DNA of 64,000 nucleotides from the NCBI GenBank assembly GCA_020633295.1, contig JACKDW010000005.1:310001-374000 (forward strand), given 5' to 3'. The DNA comes from Myxococcales bacterium. GTDB taxonomy: Bacteria; Myxococcota_A; Polyangia; Nannocystales; Nannocystaceae. Positions within the stretch are counted from its first letter, which is position 1, and each line of letters starts with the position of its first letter. The translations under genes were made by a program, and so were the position numbers. Below are positions 40,703-51,482 of this stretch, in pieces. Below the pieces are notes generated by a model. That model was not told the origin of the DNA, did not search any database, and saw nothing but the letters and a program-made list of their open reading frames with translations.

Positions 40703-42751
40703 TCAGAGCGCGCCGATGTACACCTCGCGCGGCGTGGTCCCGCGGGACGGCCCGATCACGCCGTCCTCCTCCATCATCTCGACGATCTTCGCCGCGCGGT
40801 TGTAGCCGATGTTGAGCCGCCGCTGGATCATGCTGGTGCTGACCTTCTGCGACTCGGCGACGATCTGCACGGCCTTGTCGTAGAGCGGGTCGACCTTGCG
40901 CTCGGGCTGGTCCTCGTCGAGCTCGACGCGCTTGGCCGTGATCTGGTGGTTGTAGACCGGGCGCGCCTGCTTCTTGATAAACCCGACGACCTCCAAGATC
41001 TCGTCCTCGGAGACGAAGCAGCCGTGCACGCGCTGCGGCTGCATACCGCGGTCCATGTAGAGCATGTCGCCCATGCCGAGCAGCTGCTTGGCGCCCTTCT
41101 GGTCGAGGATCGTGCGCGAGTCGATGTCGCTGGTGACCTGGAACGCGATGCGCGAGGGGAAGTTGTTCTTGATCGTCCCGGTGATGACGTCGACGCTCGG
41201 GCGCTGCGTGGCGAGGATCAGGTGGATCCCGGCGGCGCGCGCCTTGGCGGCGATGCGCGCGACGCTGGCCTCGACCTCCTTGCTCGCGACCATCATGAGG
41301 TCGGCGAACTCGTCGATGACGATGACGATGTACGGCATCTTCTCGGGGCACGGGCCGAGCTTGCTGTCGAGGTCGGCGCGCGTCACCGGCGTCATCTCGC
41401 CGGCCGCGTCGACCATGATGCCCGGCAGCTCGCCGCCGACCATGGCGTCCTCGCCCTCAGCGGCCGCGTCGGCGCTCGCGTCGGCGGCGGCCTCCTCGAG
41501 CGCCCGCTTCTCGCCCTCCCACTCGTGGATCAGGCGCGGCAGCTTCTTGTTGAAGCCGCCGATGTCGCGCACCTGCGCCGCGCTCAGGATCGCGTAGCGC
41601 CGCTCCATCTCGTCGACCGCCCAGCGCATCGCGAGGTTGGCCTGCTCGGCGTCCGTGATCACCGGCTGCAGCAGGTGCGGGATGTCCTTGTAGATGCTCA
41701 GCTCGAGCATCTTCGGGTCGATCATGATCATCCGGACATCCTCGGGCGAGCACGAGAACAAGAGCGAGCAGATCATGCTGTTCACGCCGACCGACTTGCC
41801 CGAGCCGGTCGCGCCCGCGACCAGCAGGTGCGGCGCGCGGGCCAGGTCGATCGAGATCGGCTTGCCGGTGATGTTCTTGCCGAGCGCCATCGGCAGCTTG
41901 GCTTTGCGGCCCACGCCGAACGCGTCGCCGTCGAGGATCTCCTTGATGTAGACGAGCTCGCGCGACTTGTTGGGGACCTCGAAGCCGACCGTCGCCTTGC
42001 CGGGGATCGGCGCGAGGATGCGGATCCGGATCGCCTCGAGCGCCATCGCCATGTCGTTCTCGAGGCTCTCGATCTTCGACAGCTTGACGCCCGGCTGCGG
42101 CTTGAACTCGTAGCGCGTGATCACGGGGCCCGGGTGGATCCGCGTGACCTTGCCCTGGATGCGGAACTGCGCCAGCGCGTGCTCGATGCGCTCGGCCTGC
42201 TCGAGCACGAAGCCCTTGTCGACGTCGGTGGTGCGCGCGTCGGCGAACTCGAACAGCTTCGAGGGCGGCAGCTTGTACTCGCCCGACGTAAGGCGCACGA
42301 TCCCGGGGATCGACTTCACGCCCCGGTCCCTGTCCTCCTCGTCGCTCGCCTCGCCGCCGCTGCTGCTGCTGCCGCCGCTGAGCCGCTCCGCGACGGCCTT
42401 GGCAGCCCGGGCGGCGAGCTCGTGCGCGCGCGGCGGGGCTTTCTTGCCAGCCCGGCTGAGCTTGCTGTCGCCCTCGTCGTCGTCCTCGGCGACCGGGCGA
42501 TCAGGCTCCGCGCCGTTCTCGGGCTCGCTCACGCGCACGTCGTCCTGGCGATCGCCAATCTCGACGTCGCCCGTGTCGACGATCGGGCGGCCGCGCGCCG
42601 GCCTGGCCTCGACGACATCCGGACCCGCCGGGACCACGATCTCGGGCAGCTCGTCGGCCCGCTTGGACTCGGTCTTCGACTTCGACGACTTCGCCTTCGA
42701 CGACTTCGATTTCGACGACTTCGCCTCCGACGGCGCGTCCCCGTTCTTCAC
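40703..42751 (-). CDS. ftsK: FtsK/SpoIIIE DNA translocase, motor and gamma domains
   Basis: 682 residues. A Lys/Ser/Glu linker (about 1-145) leads into the alpha/beta motor: FRIQGKVTRIHPGPVITRYE, Walker A GATGSGKS (313-320), Walker B IVIVIDEFADLMM and LATQRPSVDVITGTIKNNFP. A C-terminal gamma winged helix follows (STSMIQRRLNIGYNRAAKIV). FtsK pumps DNA and activates XerCD recombination at dif during division. The membrane half is encoded by the next ORF. The frames overlap as GTGA, but coding-like sequence (EDAEEAPKKRRSRRKKSPV) continues upstream of the GTG in this frame. The two were therefore probably one gene, broken in the acidic linker. Confidence 0.9.
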   Translation of the reverse strand: MKNGDAPSEAKSSKSKSSKAKSSKSKTESKRADELPEIVVPAGPDVVEARPARGRPIVDTGDVEIGDRQDDVRVSEPENGAEPDRPVAEDDDEGDSKLSRAGKKAPPRAHELAARAAKAVAERLSGGSSSSGGEASDEEDRDRGVKSIPGIVRLTSGEYKLPPSKLFEFADARTTDVDKGFVLEQAERIEHALAQFRIQGKVTRIHPGPVITRYEFKPQPGVKLSKIESLENDMAMALEAIRIRILAPIPGKATVGFEVPNKSRELVYIKEILDGDAFGVGRKAKLPMALGKNITGKPISIDLARAPHLLVAGATGSGKSVGVNSMICSLLFSCSPEDVRMIMIDPKMLELSIYKDIPHLLQPVITDAEQANLAMRWAVDEMERRYAILSAAQVRDIGGFNKKLPRLIHEWEGEKRALEEAAADASADAAAEGEDAMVGGELPGIMVDAAGEMTPVTRADLDSKLGPCPEKMPYIVIVIDEFADLMMVASKEVEASVARIAAKARAAGIHLILATQRPSVDVITGTIKNNFPSRIAFQVTSDIDSRTILDQKGAKQLLGMGDMLYMDRGMQPQRVHGCFVSEDEILEVVGFIKKQARPVYNHQITAKRVELDEDQPERKVDPLYDKAVQIVAESQKVSTSMIQRRLNIGYNRAAKIVEMMEEDGVIGPSRGTTPREVYIGAL

Positions 42752-43842
42752 GCGACGGTTGCGTCGCGGCCGACTCTCGCCCTCGACCGGCGACTTCTTT
42801 CGCCGCGAGCGTCGCTTCTTGGGCGCCTCCTCGGCGTCCTCCTCGGACCTCGTCCTCCTCGTCCTGCCTCGGCCTCGTCCTCCTCGGCCTCATCCTCTTC
42901 GTCCTCGTCGACGAAGATGTACTCGTACTCCTCGTCCGCAGCGGCCTCGTCCTCGTCCACGTAGACGTACTCGTACTCCTCGTCCTCGGCGAGCTCGGCG
43001 TCCTCGTCCTCCTCTTCCTCTTCCGCGTCCTCTTCCTCTTCCTCTTCCTCTTCCGCCTCTTCCTCGTCGACCTCGTCGCTCGCTTCCTCCGCGTCCTCGT
43101 CCTCGAGCCCGAGGTCGAGCTGATCACCCGGGGAGCGCCGGCGATTGCGAGCGGCGCGGCGTCGCGTCCGGGCCTCGACCTCCTGCTCGTCCTCCTCCTC
43201 AACCCGGCCCTCGCGGATCGCCGCGACGATGCCCGTCGTGACCGTCCACAGGTACACGCCAGCCGCAGCGGCCCCGCGCGCGAGCAGGCGCGCGCCGTAG
43301 ATCAGGTGATCGAGGGAGAGCGGCGTCGAGATGATCAACCCCGAGCAGAGCACCGCCAGCGCGACGACGTAGGTCCCGGCCATCCCGAACAGGCCGAGGC
43401 TGATCTCGCCGAGCAGCTCGCCCGTCAGCCCCCCGACGGTGAAGCCGTGCACGCGATACTCGGGGAAGGTGACGTGCAGCAGCACGCAGAACGCGACCGT
43501 CGCGGCGATGAAGCCGATCGCCTCGCCGGGTCGCAGGTCGATCTCATCCCCCAGCAGCGCCTTGACGCCGAGACCGATGACGCCCGCGCCGACGAGGTAG
43601 GCCGCCATGCCGAAGGCGCTGTACAGGGATCCAGCGACGAGCCCGCCGACGGGGCCCATGAGCACGCCGTCGCCGAATTGGTAGGAGAACAGCCCGCCGA
43701 GCGTCAACGCGCCCAGCGCCAGCAAGGCGACGCCGAGAAATTCGCCCCAGGGGCGAGGGATCCGCGGCCCCTCGGCCGATCTCGCCGTGCTCCGATTCGC
43801 GCCTCGCGCTCGCCCGCTGGCGGGTTTTCGCTGTGATTTCAA
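42748..43842 (-). CDS. ftsK: FtsK N-terminal membrane half with acidic linker
   Basis: 364 residues. Four to five transmembrane helices (GEFLGVALLALGALTLGGLF, IGFIAATVAFCVLLHVTF, then LFGMAGTYVVALAVLCSGLI) match the FtsK anchor. An Asp/Glu-rich linker follows and contains a tandem motif, EEYEYVYVDEDE and EEYEYIFVDEDE. The last ~35 residues are Arg-rich and look out of frame. The switch to the frame of the motor half must lie at about 42850-42900, where a one-base change restores continuity. It is divergent from the OmpA-like gene. Confidence 0.85.
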   Translation of the reverse strand: MKSQRKPASGRARGANRSTARSAEGPRIPRPWGEFLGVALLALGALTLGGLFSYQFGDGVLMGPVGGLVAGSLYSAFGMAAYLVGAGVIGLGVKALLGDEIDLRPGEAIGFIAATVAFCVLLHVTFPEYRVHGFTVGGLTGELLGEISLGLFGMAGTYVVALAVLCSGLIISTPLSLDHLIYGARLLARGAAAAGVYLWTVTTGIVAAIREGRVEEEDEQEVEARTRRRAARNRRRSPGDQLDLGLEDEDAEEASDEVDEEEAEEEEEEEEDAEEEEEDEDAELAEDEEYEYVYVDEDEAAADEEYEYIFVDEDEEDEAEEDEAEAGRGGRGPRRTPRRRPRSDARGERSRRSRARVGRDATVA

Positions 43843-43923
43843 AATGATGCCGCCCTATATCGGGTGTCCGTACAACATCCTACACAGGGCCGCCCCGAGA
43901 TCAAAAAATGGACCTACCTGCGG

Positions 43924-43929
43924 TACGCT
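43924..43929 (+). promoter_or_regulatory. -10-like TACGCT, 7 nt before OmpA-like start
   Basis: TACGCT with a 7-nt gap to the ATG at 43937, without a Shine-Dalgarno sequence, fits leaderless transcription. Confidence 0.5.
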
Positions 43930-43936
43930 GCGCTTC

Positions 43937-44728
43937 ATGCGAAGCGCTGCCGTCGCCGTTATGGTCGCAAGCCTGCTGGTCGCAGGCTGCGGGAAGAAAG
44001 AGCTCGAGGCCGCCCTGGCGGAAGCCCAGGACAAGCTGGCCAAGACCGAGAAGGACCTCGAGGCCGAGAAGGCCAAGAACAAGAAGCTCGAGGCCGAGAA
44101 CAAGGATCTCAAGGACAAGATCGCGGAGCTGGAGGATGAGATCAAGAATCTCAACGACCAGCTCGAGCAGCTGGCCAAAGAGGCTGGCCTGACCAAGAAG
44201 GAGCTCGACGAGCTGCGGGCCGAGAAGGCCAAGCGCATGAAGGAGCTGCAGGTCTACAAGGACCTGTTCGCCCGCCTCAAGGAGCTCGTCGACGCCGGCA
44301 CCATCAAGCTGCAGTTCCGTCGCGGGCGCGTGGTCGTCAAGATGGCCAGCGAGATCCTGTTCGCCTCGGGTAAGTCGCAGCTCAAGGACGAGGCGGCCGC
44401 CGCGCTCACGACCGTCGCCGAGGCCCTTGCGCAGGTCCCCGACCGCGACTTCCTGGCCGCCGGGTACACCGACAACGTCCCGATCAAGACCGCGAAGTTC
44501 AGCAACAACTGGGAGCTGAGCACCGCGCGAGCGATCTCCGTCGTCACGTTCATGATCGAGCACGGCATGCCGGCCGACCGCATCGGCGCCGCCGGCTTCG
44601 GCGAGAACGACCCCATCGGGGACAACAGCACCGACGAGGGCAAGGCGCTGAACCGCCGCATCGAGATCATCCTGATGCCCCAACTCGGCAACATCCCGGG
44701 CCTCAAGGAGATGCTCGGCGTCAGCTAG
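43937..44728 (+). CDS. OmpA/MotB-domain lipoprotein with coiled coil
   Basis: 263 residues. The leader ends in ASLLVAGC. Residues about 22-112 form a coiled coil (LEAALAEAQDKLAKTEKDLE and on). The C-terminal OmpA-like peptidoglycan-binding domain (about 140-255) has ILFASGKSQLKDEAAAALTT, AGYTDNVPIKTAKFSNNWEL and LNRRIEIILMP, closest to MotB/cell-envelope OmpA proteins. It probably links the outer membrane to peptidoglycan. It is divergent from ftsK across 94 nt. Confidence 0.92.
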   Translation: MRSAAVAVMVASLLVAGCGKKELEAALAEAQDKLAKTEKDLEAEKAKNKKLEAENKDLKDKIAELEDEIKNLNDQLEQLAKEAGLTKKELDELRAEKAKRMKELQVYKDLFARLKELVDAGTIKLQFRRGRVVVKMASEILFASGKSQLKDEAAAALTTVAEALAQVPDRDFLAAGYTDNVPIKTAKFSNNWELSTARAISVVTFMIEHGMPADRIGAAGFGENDPIGDNSTDEGKALNRRIEIILMPQLGNIPGLKEMLGVS

Positions 44729-44750
44729 TCGCTACGCCCACGCGCCGGAC

Positions 44751-44776
44751 CGACGGCCGCCCCCGGGCGGCCGTCG
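44751..44776. terminator. hairpin after OmpA-like gene
   Basis: CGACGGCCGCC and GGCGGCCGTCG pair perfectly over a CCCG loop between two convergent genes. A second perfect 8-bp hairpin (44785-44792 with 44799-44806) follows. Neither has a T tract. Together they probably insulate the convergent ends. Confidence 0.45.
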
Positions 44777-44815
44777 CTCGTGGTGCCGGCGGACGAGCCC
44801 GCCGGCGCAGAGCTC

Positions 44816-45766
44816 TTAGAACCTCAGGTGCAGCGCCGCGCCGGCGTAGCCCGGAGCCAGCGCCGGCGCCAACGTAGGCGTCCGCGCCGCGCGGCGGCCT
44901 CGACCGCGCCCGCGCGAGCCGACGACGAGGAGCGCGACGCCGGCGGTGATCAGCGCGCCCCCGATCACCCCCGTCGCGATCGCGACGGCGTTGGCTCGCT
45001 CACCGCGGACGATCAGGTCGTCGACCGCCGCGCGGTCGCTGTTGATCCCGTTGCTCATGGCGAAGCTCTCGCCCTCGAGATCGAGCTGCTGCCCGCGATA
45101 CAGCGCCCAGCTCATCACGCCCACCGAGACCGCGCCTGCGCCCAGCAGGACGCCGCCCACGAGCTGGAGGGTTCGCGCGGGGGGTCGCGCGCGCGACTCG
45201 ACGGGCGTCGGCGCCGGCGCCGGCGCCGGCGTCGGCGTCGGCTCGTCGGTCTCGTCCGGCGCGCCCCCGGCCGCCTCGAGCGCGGCCTCGAGCGACCGCT
45301 GACGCTCGACGAGCGCGCGCAGCTGATCGGGCTCGGAGATCCCGCCGTCCTCGCGCGCGCGGTTGGGATCGAGATCCCGCTCGTAGACCGCGAGCGCGCT
45401 CCGCAGCGGCGCGACGTCGCCGCTCGCCGCGTGCGCCTCCTCGGCCGCCGACGCGATCGCGTGGAGCAAGACCGCGCGGTAGGCCTCGAGCGCCGGGTCT
45501 GGCGGCAGCTCGTCGTGCACGCGGAGCCACTGCTCGAGCGCGCCGTCGAAGTCACCCGCGTCGTAGCGGGCCTGCGCGGCGTTGTGCAGCTCCTGACGGC
45601 GCGCCTGCTCGTCGGGGCTGGCGGCCGCGCTCTCAAATGTCCCAAAAGACAGAAAAACAAGGGTCGCGAGCGACAGCAGCCCGCGCGCGCCCCCTCGACC
45701 CAGCGGGCGCGCGTCGCTCGACCCGAGCGCCCGTCGCCCCTCCCCACGTCCGCCTGCCGAGCTCAC
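44816..45766 (-). CDS. exported TPR-like protein with two membrane segments
   Basis: 316 residues. A signal-like segment (LLSLATLVFLSFGTFESAAA) precedes a short TPR-type unit (AAQARYDAGDFDGALEQWLR) and helical sequence to about 175. A Pro/Ala/Thr linker (PTPAPAPAPTP) is followed by two transmembrane helices (QLVGGVLLGAGAVSVGVMSW and AIATGVIGGALITAGVALLV). This plan is common in Myxococcota hypothetical proteins. Function unknown. It is divergent from the kinase gene across 236 nt and might be regulated with it. Confidence 0.75.
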   Translation of the reverse strand: MSSAGGRGEGRRALGSSDARPLGRGGARGLLSLATLVFLSFGTFESAAASPDEQARRQELHNAAQARYDAGDFDGALEQWLRVHDELPPDPALEAYRAVLLHAIASAAEEAHAASGDVAPLRSALAVYERDLDPNRAREDGGISEPDQLRALVERQRSLEAALEAAGGAPDETDEPTPTPAPAPAPTPVESRARPPARTLQLVGGVLLGAGAVSVGVMSWALYRGQQLDLEGESFAMSNGINSDRAAVDDLIVRGERANAVAIATGVIGGALITAGVALLVVGSRGRGRGRRAARTPTLAPALAPGYAGAALHLRF

Positions 45767-45990
45767 GCCGTTTCAATCGTAGGCGGCGCGTGACATCCCG
45801 ACAAGAGCGGTCGACGACACGCGCGGATCGCAGTCACCTGGCACAAAGGCCCGACGCGCGCTCGCTCTCGCCCGCGCGGCGGTGCGCCTGGGTGCGCATC
45901 GTGGGCGCCCGTCGCACGTGACGCGCGAGCCCACGCTCCGCCGAGCCGCGCGCGCGTCCGGTCCTCGCCCGCAACGCGGCCTCGCTGGGC

Positions 45991-45996
45991 TATTGT
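45991..45996 (+). promoter_or_regulatory. -10-like TATTGT, 6 nt before kinase start
   Basis: TATTGT with a 6-nt gap to the GTG at 46003 and no Shine-Dalgarno sequence fits leaderless transcription. Confidence 0.5.
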
Positions 45997-46002
45997 TGAC
46001 CC

Positions 46003-47904
<1,902 letters not shown>

Positions 47905-47916
47905 ACCGTAGAGACA

Positions 47917-49209
47917 ATGGGACATCCACGCAGGCTCGTCGTCGCCGCCGCGCTGCTCGCCGCGGCGCTGGGGGGCGCGTGCTTTGACGGCGGCTTCCTC
48001 GTCGGGCGCGAGTGCGTCAGCGACGACGACTGCGGCCCGACGCTGAAGTGCTTCGCGGGCGTCTGCGCGGACCCTAACAGCGAGGACGGGCTGCCCGCCG
48101 AGGTGCTCTGGACCGAGGTCCTCGACGCCGGCAACGCGCTCGACGACGAAGGCCTCGCGATCGCCACGCGGGCCGACGGCGCCGCGCTCGTGGCCGGCTA
48201 CTCCGCGCGCCCGAACGCGCCCGACGACATCGCGCTCCACCTCTTCGACGCCGAGGGGGCGCTGCTCCGCACGACCGCGCCCTACACCGGCGCCGCCGAC
48301 GACCGCATGCTCGGCGTCACGCGGGCGCTCGACGACGGCTTCGTCGCCGTCGGCGAGTCGAGCCCGGACACCGAGACCCACGTCCTCCTCCAGGGCGTCG
48401 AGCAGTTCGGCGGGCAGAGCTTCACGACCAACGCGGTCGACCTCGAGCGCTCGACCGGCGCCGGGATCCTCATGAACGAGGACGGCTCCTTCACGATCAC
48501 CGGCGCGATCGAGGGGAGCGACGGCCTCGACGTGCTGATCGCCGGCTTCGGCCCGGGCGGCGGCCCCGACTGGGACACGAGCTTCGACAACGGCCTCGAC
48601 CTCGACGACCGCGGCCACGCGATCGCCGGGCTGCCCGACGGCGGCCTCGTGATCACCGGCAGCATGACGCTCGCGGACGGCACCCTCGACCTCTGGGTCG
48701 GGGCCTTCGACGCCGACGGCGACGAGCGCTGGGTCGTCACCTACGACGAAGACGACCTCGACGACGAGGGCCTCGGCGTCGCCGTCACCAGCCGCGGCGA
48801 GCTCGTCGTCGCCGGCGCGACCGAGCGCGACGGCGAGGGTCGCAACATCTGGGTGCGCAAGCTCGAGGCCGGCGGCGACACGGTCTGGACGCACACCTAC
48901 ACGAGCGCGGACGAGCACGACGACCTCGCGACCGGCGTCGCCGTCGACAGCGAGAACAACATCGTCGTCGTCGGCCACGTCGGCGGCGGCGGCGGCGGCG
49001 ACGCGGACATCTGGGTGCGCAAGCTCGACGGCGAGGACGGCGTCGCCATCTGGACCGACATCCACGACGGCCCCGCCGGCGGAGACGATCGCGGCTACGG
49101 CGTCGCGGTCGACGACAAAGACGACGTGCTCGCGACCGGCAGCGAGGAGCAGGAGGACGGCACCCTCGACGTCTGGGTCCGCAAGTACGCGGCCTACCGC
49201 GCCGAGTGA
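47917..49209 (+). CDS. SBBP-repeat lipoprotein
   Basis: 430 residues. The leader ends in ALGGAC. A Cys pair motif (CVSDDDCGPTLKCFAGVC) precedes a run of about seven propeller-like blades (GLAIATRADGAALVAGYSAR, DGGLVITGSMTLADGTLDLW, GVAVDSENNIVVVGHVGGGG). It is a paralogue of the proteins at 28057 and 54661 but lacks their long Thr-rich linker. It lies directly after the kinase gene, so they may share a promoter and a function such as signal binding. Confidence 0.85.
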   Translation: MGHPRRLVVAAALLAAALGGACFDGGFLVGRECVSDDDCGPTLKCFAGVCADPNSEDGLPAEVLWTEVLDAGNALDDEGLAIATRADGAALVAGYSARPNAPDDIALHLFDAEGALLRTTAPYTGAADDRMLGVTRALDDGFVAVGESSPDTETHVLLQGVEQFGGQSFTTNAVDLERSTGAGILMNEDGSFTITGAIEGSDGLDVLIAGFGPGGGPDWDTSFDNGLDLDDRGHAIAGLPDGGLVITGSMTLADGTLDLWVGAFDADGDERWVVTYDEDDLDDEGLGVAVTSRGELVVAGATERDGEGRNIWVRKLEAGGDTVWTHTYTSADEHDDLATGVAVDSENNIVVVGHVGGGGGGDADIWVRKLDGEDGVAIWTDIHDGPAGGDDRGYGVAVDDKDDVLATGSEEQEDGTLDVWVRKYAAYRAE

Positions 49210-49228
49210 CGAGCGCGATCGGCCAGGT

Positions 49229-49894
49229 TCAGCTGCCGCGGATCACCGTGAGGTGATGTCGCCCCTCGCCGACGCGCTCGAGCCGGAAGCGCGCGCTCGC
49301 CTGCCCCGCGACGTGCCAGCGATCGCCCGGCGTCGACGGCTGCAGCTGCAGCAGCGGCGTGCCCGCGAGCGGCCGCGTGTCGATCGCCTCGCCCTCGTGA
49401 TCGCGCACCTGATAGACCGCGGCGTAGGGCGCGTTGGCGATCGACCCGTGGATCACGAGCGTCAGGTCGAGCCAGCCGCGCCGCGCCGCCGCGCGGATGA
49501 TCTCGGCCGCGCGCGCGCGCTGGGCTCGGAGGTACACCGGCTGCTCGAGGTCTCGCCGGTACACGATCGTCGGCCCGAGCACGGTGTTGCGGTTGAGCTG
49601 CAGCTCGACGCGGATCCCCTGGGCCGGCGGCCGCTCGGGCGAGGGCGGCGACTCCATCGCGACCCAGCGCAGCCACACGACGAAGCAGTCGCGCTGATCG
49701 TCGAAGCGCAGCGTCGGATACACGAGCTCCACGGGGGTGACTGTGCCCGACTCGCGCGCGCCTGCCCAGGCAACCGTGAGGCGTCGCACTTCTAGCGGCG
49801 CCCGCGTGCGCGCGCGGATGTGGGACGTTCGCAGCGTCGCGCACCCGGAGAAGCCCATGCACCAAAGCGACCCCAGCGACCCCGAGATCATCAT
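49229..49894 (-). CDS. lipoprotein of unknown function
   Basis: About 222 residues. The short leader ends in CMGFSGC, a lipobox. The rest reads as a strand-rich domain with RRLTVAWAGARESGTVTPVE, FVVWLRWVAMESPP and WLDLTLVIHGSIANAPYAAV. I do not recognise the family. The two ATGs at 49894/49891 are the likely start, which makes the 5' end overlap the divergent CoA ligase gene by 38 nt. It converges on the SBBP lipoprotein. Confidence 0.7.
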   Translation of the reverse strand: MMISGSLGSLWCMGFSGCATLRTSHIRARTRAPLEVRRLTVAWAGARESGTVTPVELVYPTLRFDDQRDCFVVWLRWVAMESPPSPERPPAQGIRVELQLNRNTVLGPTIVYRRDLEQPVYLRAQRARAAEIIRAAARRGWLDLTLVIHGSIANAPYAAVYQVRDHEGEAIDTRPLAGTPLLQLQPSTPGDRWHVAGQASARFRLERVGEGRHHLTVIRGS

Positions 49895-51482
49895 CCCGGA
49901 CCGCCTCAACATGGCCGAGTGGTTCCTCGACGCGCGCCTCGAGGAGGGGCTCGGCGACGAGACCGCGATCTACTACGGCGACGAGCGGCACACCTACCGC
50001 CAGCTCGTCGAGGCCTCCTGCCGCGTGACCAACCTCCTGCGCGACCTGGGCCTGCGCATCGAGGACCGCGTCCAGCTGCTGCTGCTCGACACGCCCGAGT
50101 TCGCGCACGCCTACTTCGGCGTGCTGCGTGCGGGCTGCGTCGCGGTCCCCACCAACACCTGGCTGCAGGTCAAGGACTACGTCTACTACCTCGAGTACGC
50201 GCGCCCGCGCGCCGTCATCGTCGACGCGACGATCTACCCCAAGCTCGCCGAGGCGCTGAAGCTCGCCGAGCTGCCCACCAACCTGCGGCCCGACATCATC
50301 GTCGTCGACCGCAGCGGCGCGCCCGCGCCCGACGGCGCGATCGACTGGCGCGCCGAGCTCGCGCGGCGCCCCGCGACCGCGAAGACCGAGCCGACCTACC
50401 GCGACGACTTCGCCACCTGGCTCAGCTCGAGCGGCTCGACCGGCAACCCCAAGTGCGTGGTCCACATGCACCACGACTTCGTGTGGAACACCGTCGCCTA
50501 CGCCCAGCGCACGCTCGGCCTGACGCGCGACGACATCACGCTCGCGGCCCCCAAGCTGTTCTTCGGCTACGCGCTCGCCAGCAACATGCTGTTCCCCTTC
50601 AGCGTCGGCGGCGGCTGCGTGCTGCTGCCCGAGCGCGTCAAGCCGGCCGACTACTACGGCCTGCTCGCGCGCTACGGGGCCACGCAATTCATCACCGTGC
50701 CCACGACCATCGCCAAGATGCTCGCGGCCAAGGAGGCGATGGCCGGCCACGACCTCGCGCGCCTGCACTCGCTCATCAGCGCCGGCGAGGCGCTCCCGGC
50801 CCGCCTCTACCGCGACTGGAAGCGGCTGACCGGCGTCGAGATCTACGACGGCATCGGCTCGGCCGAGATGTTCCACATCTACATCACCAACCGCCCCGGC
50901 GACGTGAGAGAGGGCAGCCTCGGCAAGCTCGTCGACGGCTACTCCTACCGCCTCATCGACGACGACGGCGCCCCGGTCCCGCGCGGCGAGATCGGCACGC
51001 TCGTCATCACCGGGCCGTCCGCCGGCGTCGGCTACTGGCGCATGCGCGACAAGAGCCGCGCGACCTTCTGGGGCGACTCGGTGCGCGGCAGCGACAAGTT
51101 CTACGTCGACGACGACGGCTACTTCTGGTTCTGCGGCCGCGGCGACGACATGCTCAAGTGCTCGGGTGTCTACGTCTCGCCGCTCGAGGTCGAGAACTGC
51201 CTGATCGGTCACCCCGCGGTGCGCGAGGCCGGCGTCGTCGGTCACCGCGACGCCGCCGGCCTCGAGAAGACGCTCGCCTACGTCGAGCTCGAGGACGGCC
51301 ACGCGCCCGGCGACGAGCTCGCCGCCGACATCATCCAGCACTGCCGCGCGCGCATCGCCGCGTTCAAGGCCCCGCGCCGCGTCGAGTTCATCGCCGAGCT
51401 CCCGCGCACCGACACCGGCAAGATCAAGCGCGGCGCGCTGCGCCAGCTCGCCGCGAGCTTGCCGGCGGAGGCGCTCGCGTGA
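49857..51482 (+). CDS. benzoate-CoA ligase-like AMP-forming CoA ligase
   Basis: 541 residues. The ANL fold is clear: the P-loop SSSGSTGNPKCVVHMHHD, then FFGYALASNMLFPF, the motif DGIGSAEMFHIYITNRPGDV, GRGDDMLKCSGVYVSP and the catalytic Lys region RTDTGKIKRGAL. The DGIGSTE-type and HIYITN segments are typical of benzoate-CoA ligases, so an aromatic or branched acid is the likely substrate. The gene couples by GTGA overlap to the creatininase-family gene. GGAGAAG precedes the ATG. Confidence 0.9.
   Translation: MHQSDPSDPEIIIPDRLNMAEWFLDARLEEGLGDETAIYYGDERHTYRQLVEASCRVTNLLRDLGLRIEDRVQLLLLDTPEFAHAYFGVLRAGCVAVPTNTWLQVKDYVYYLEYARPRAVIVDATIYPKLAEALKLAELPTNLRPDIIVVDRSGAPAPDGAIDWRAELARRPATAKTEPTYRDDFATWLSSSGSTGNPKCVVHMHHDFVWNTVAYAQRTLGLTRDDITLAAPKLFFGYALASNMLFPFSVGGGCVLLPERVKPADYYGLLARYGATQFITVPTTIAKMLAAKEAMAGHDLARLHSLISAGEALPARLYRDWKRLTGVEIYDGIGSAEMFHIYITNRPGDVREGSLGKLVDGYSYRLIDDDGAPVPRGEIGTLVITGPSAGVGYWRMRDKSRATFWGDSVRGSDKFYVDDDGYFWFCGRGDDMLKCSGVYVSPLEVENCLIGHPAVREAGVVGHRDAAGLEKTLAYVELEDGHAPGDELAADIIQHCRARIAAFKAPRRVEFIAELPRTDTGKIKRGALRQLAASLPAEALA

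Noticed and set aside
40703..43842. Treating the two ftsK ORFs as independent naturally overlapping genes
   Set aside because: Coding-like sequence continues upstream of the motor GTG in the same frame and the FtsK family is one chain, so a broken single gene is more likely. Both ORFs are still listed.
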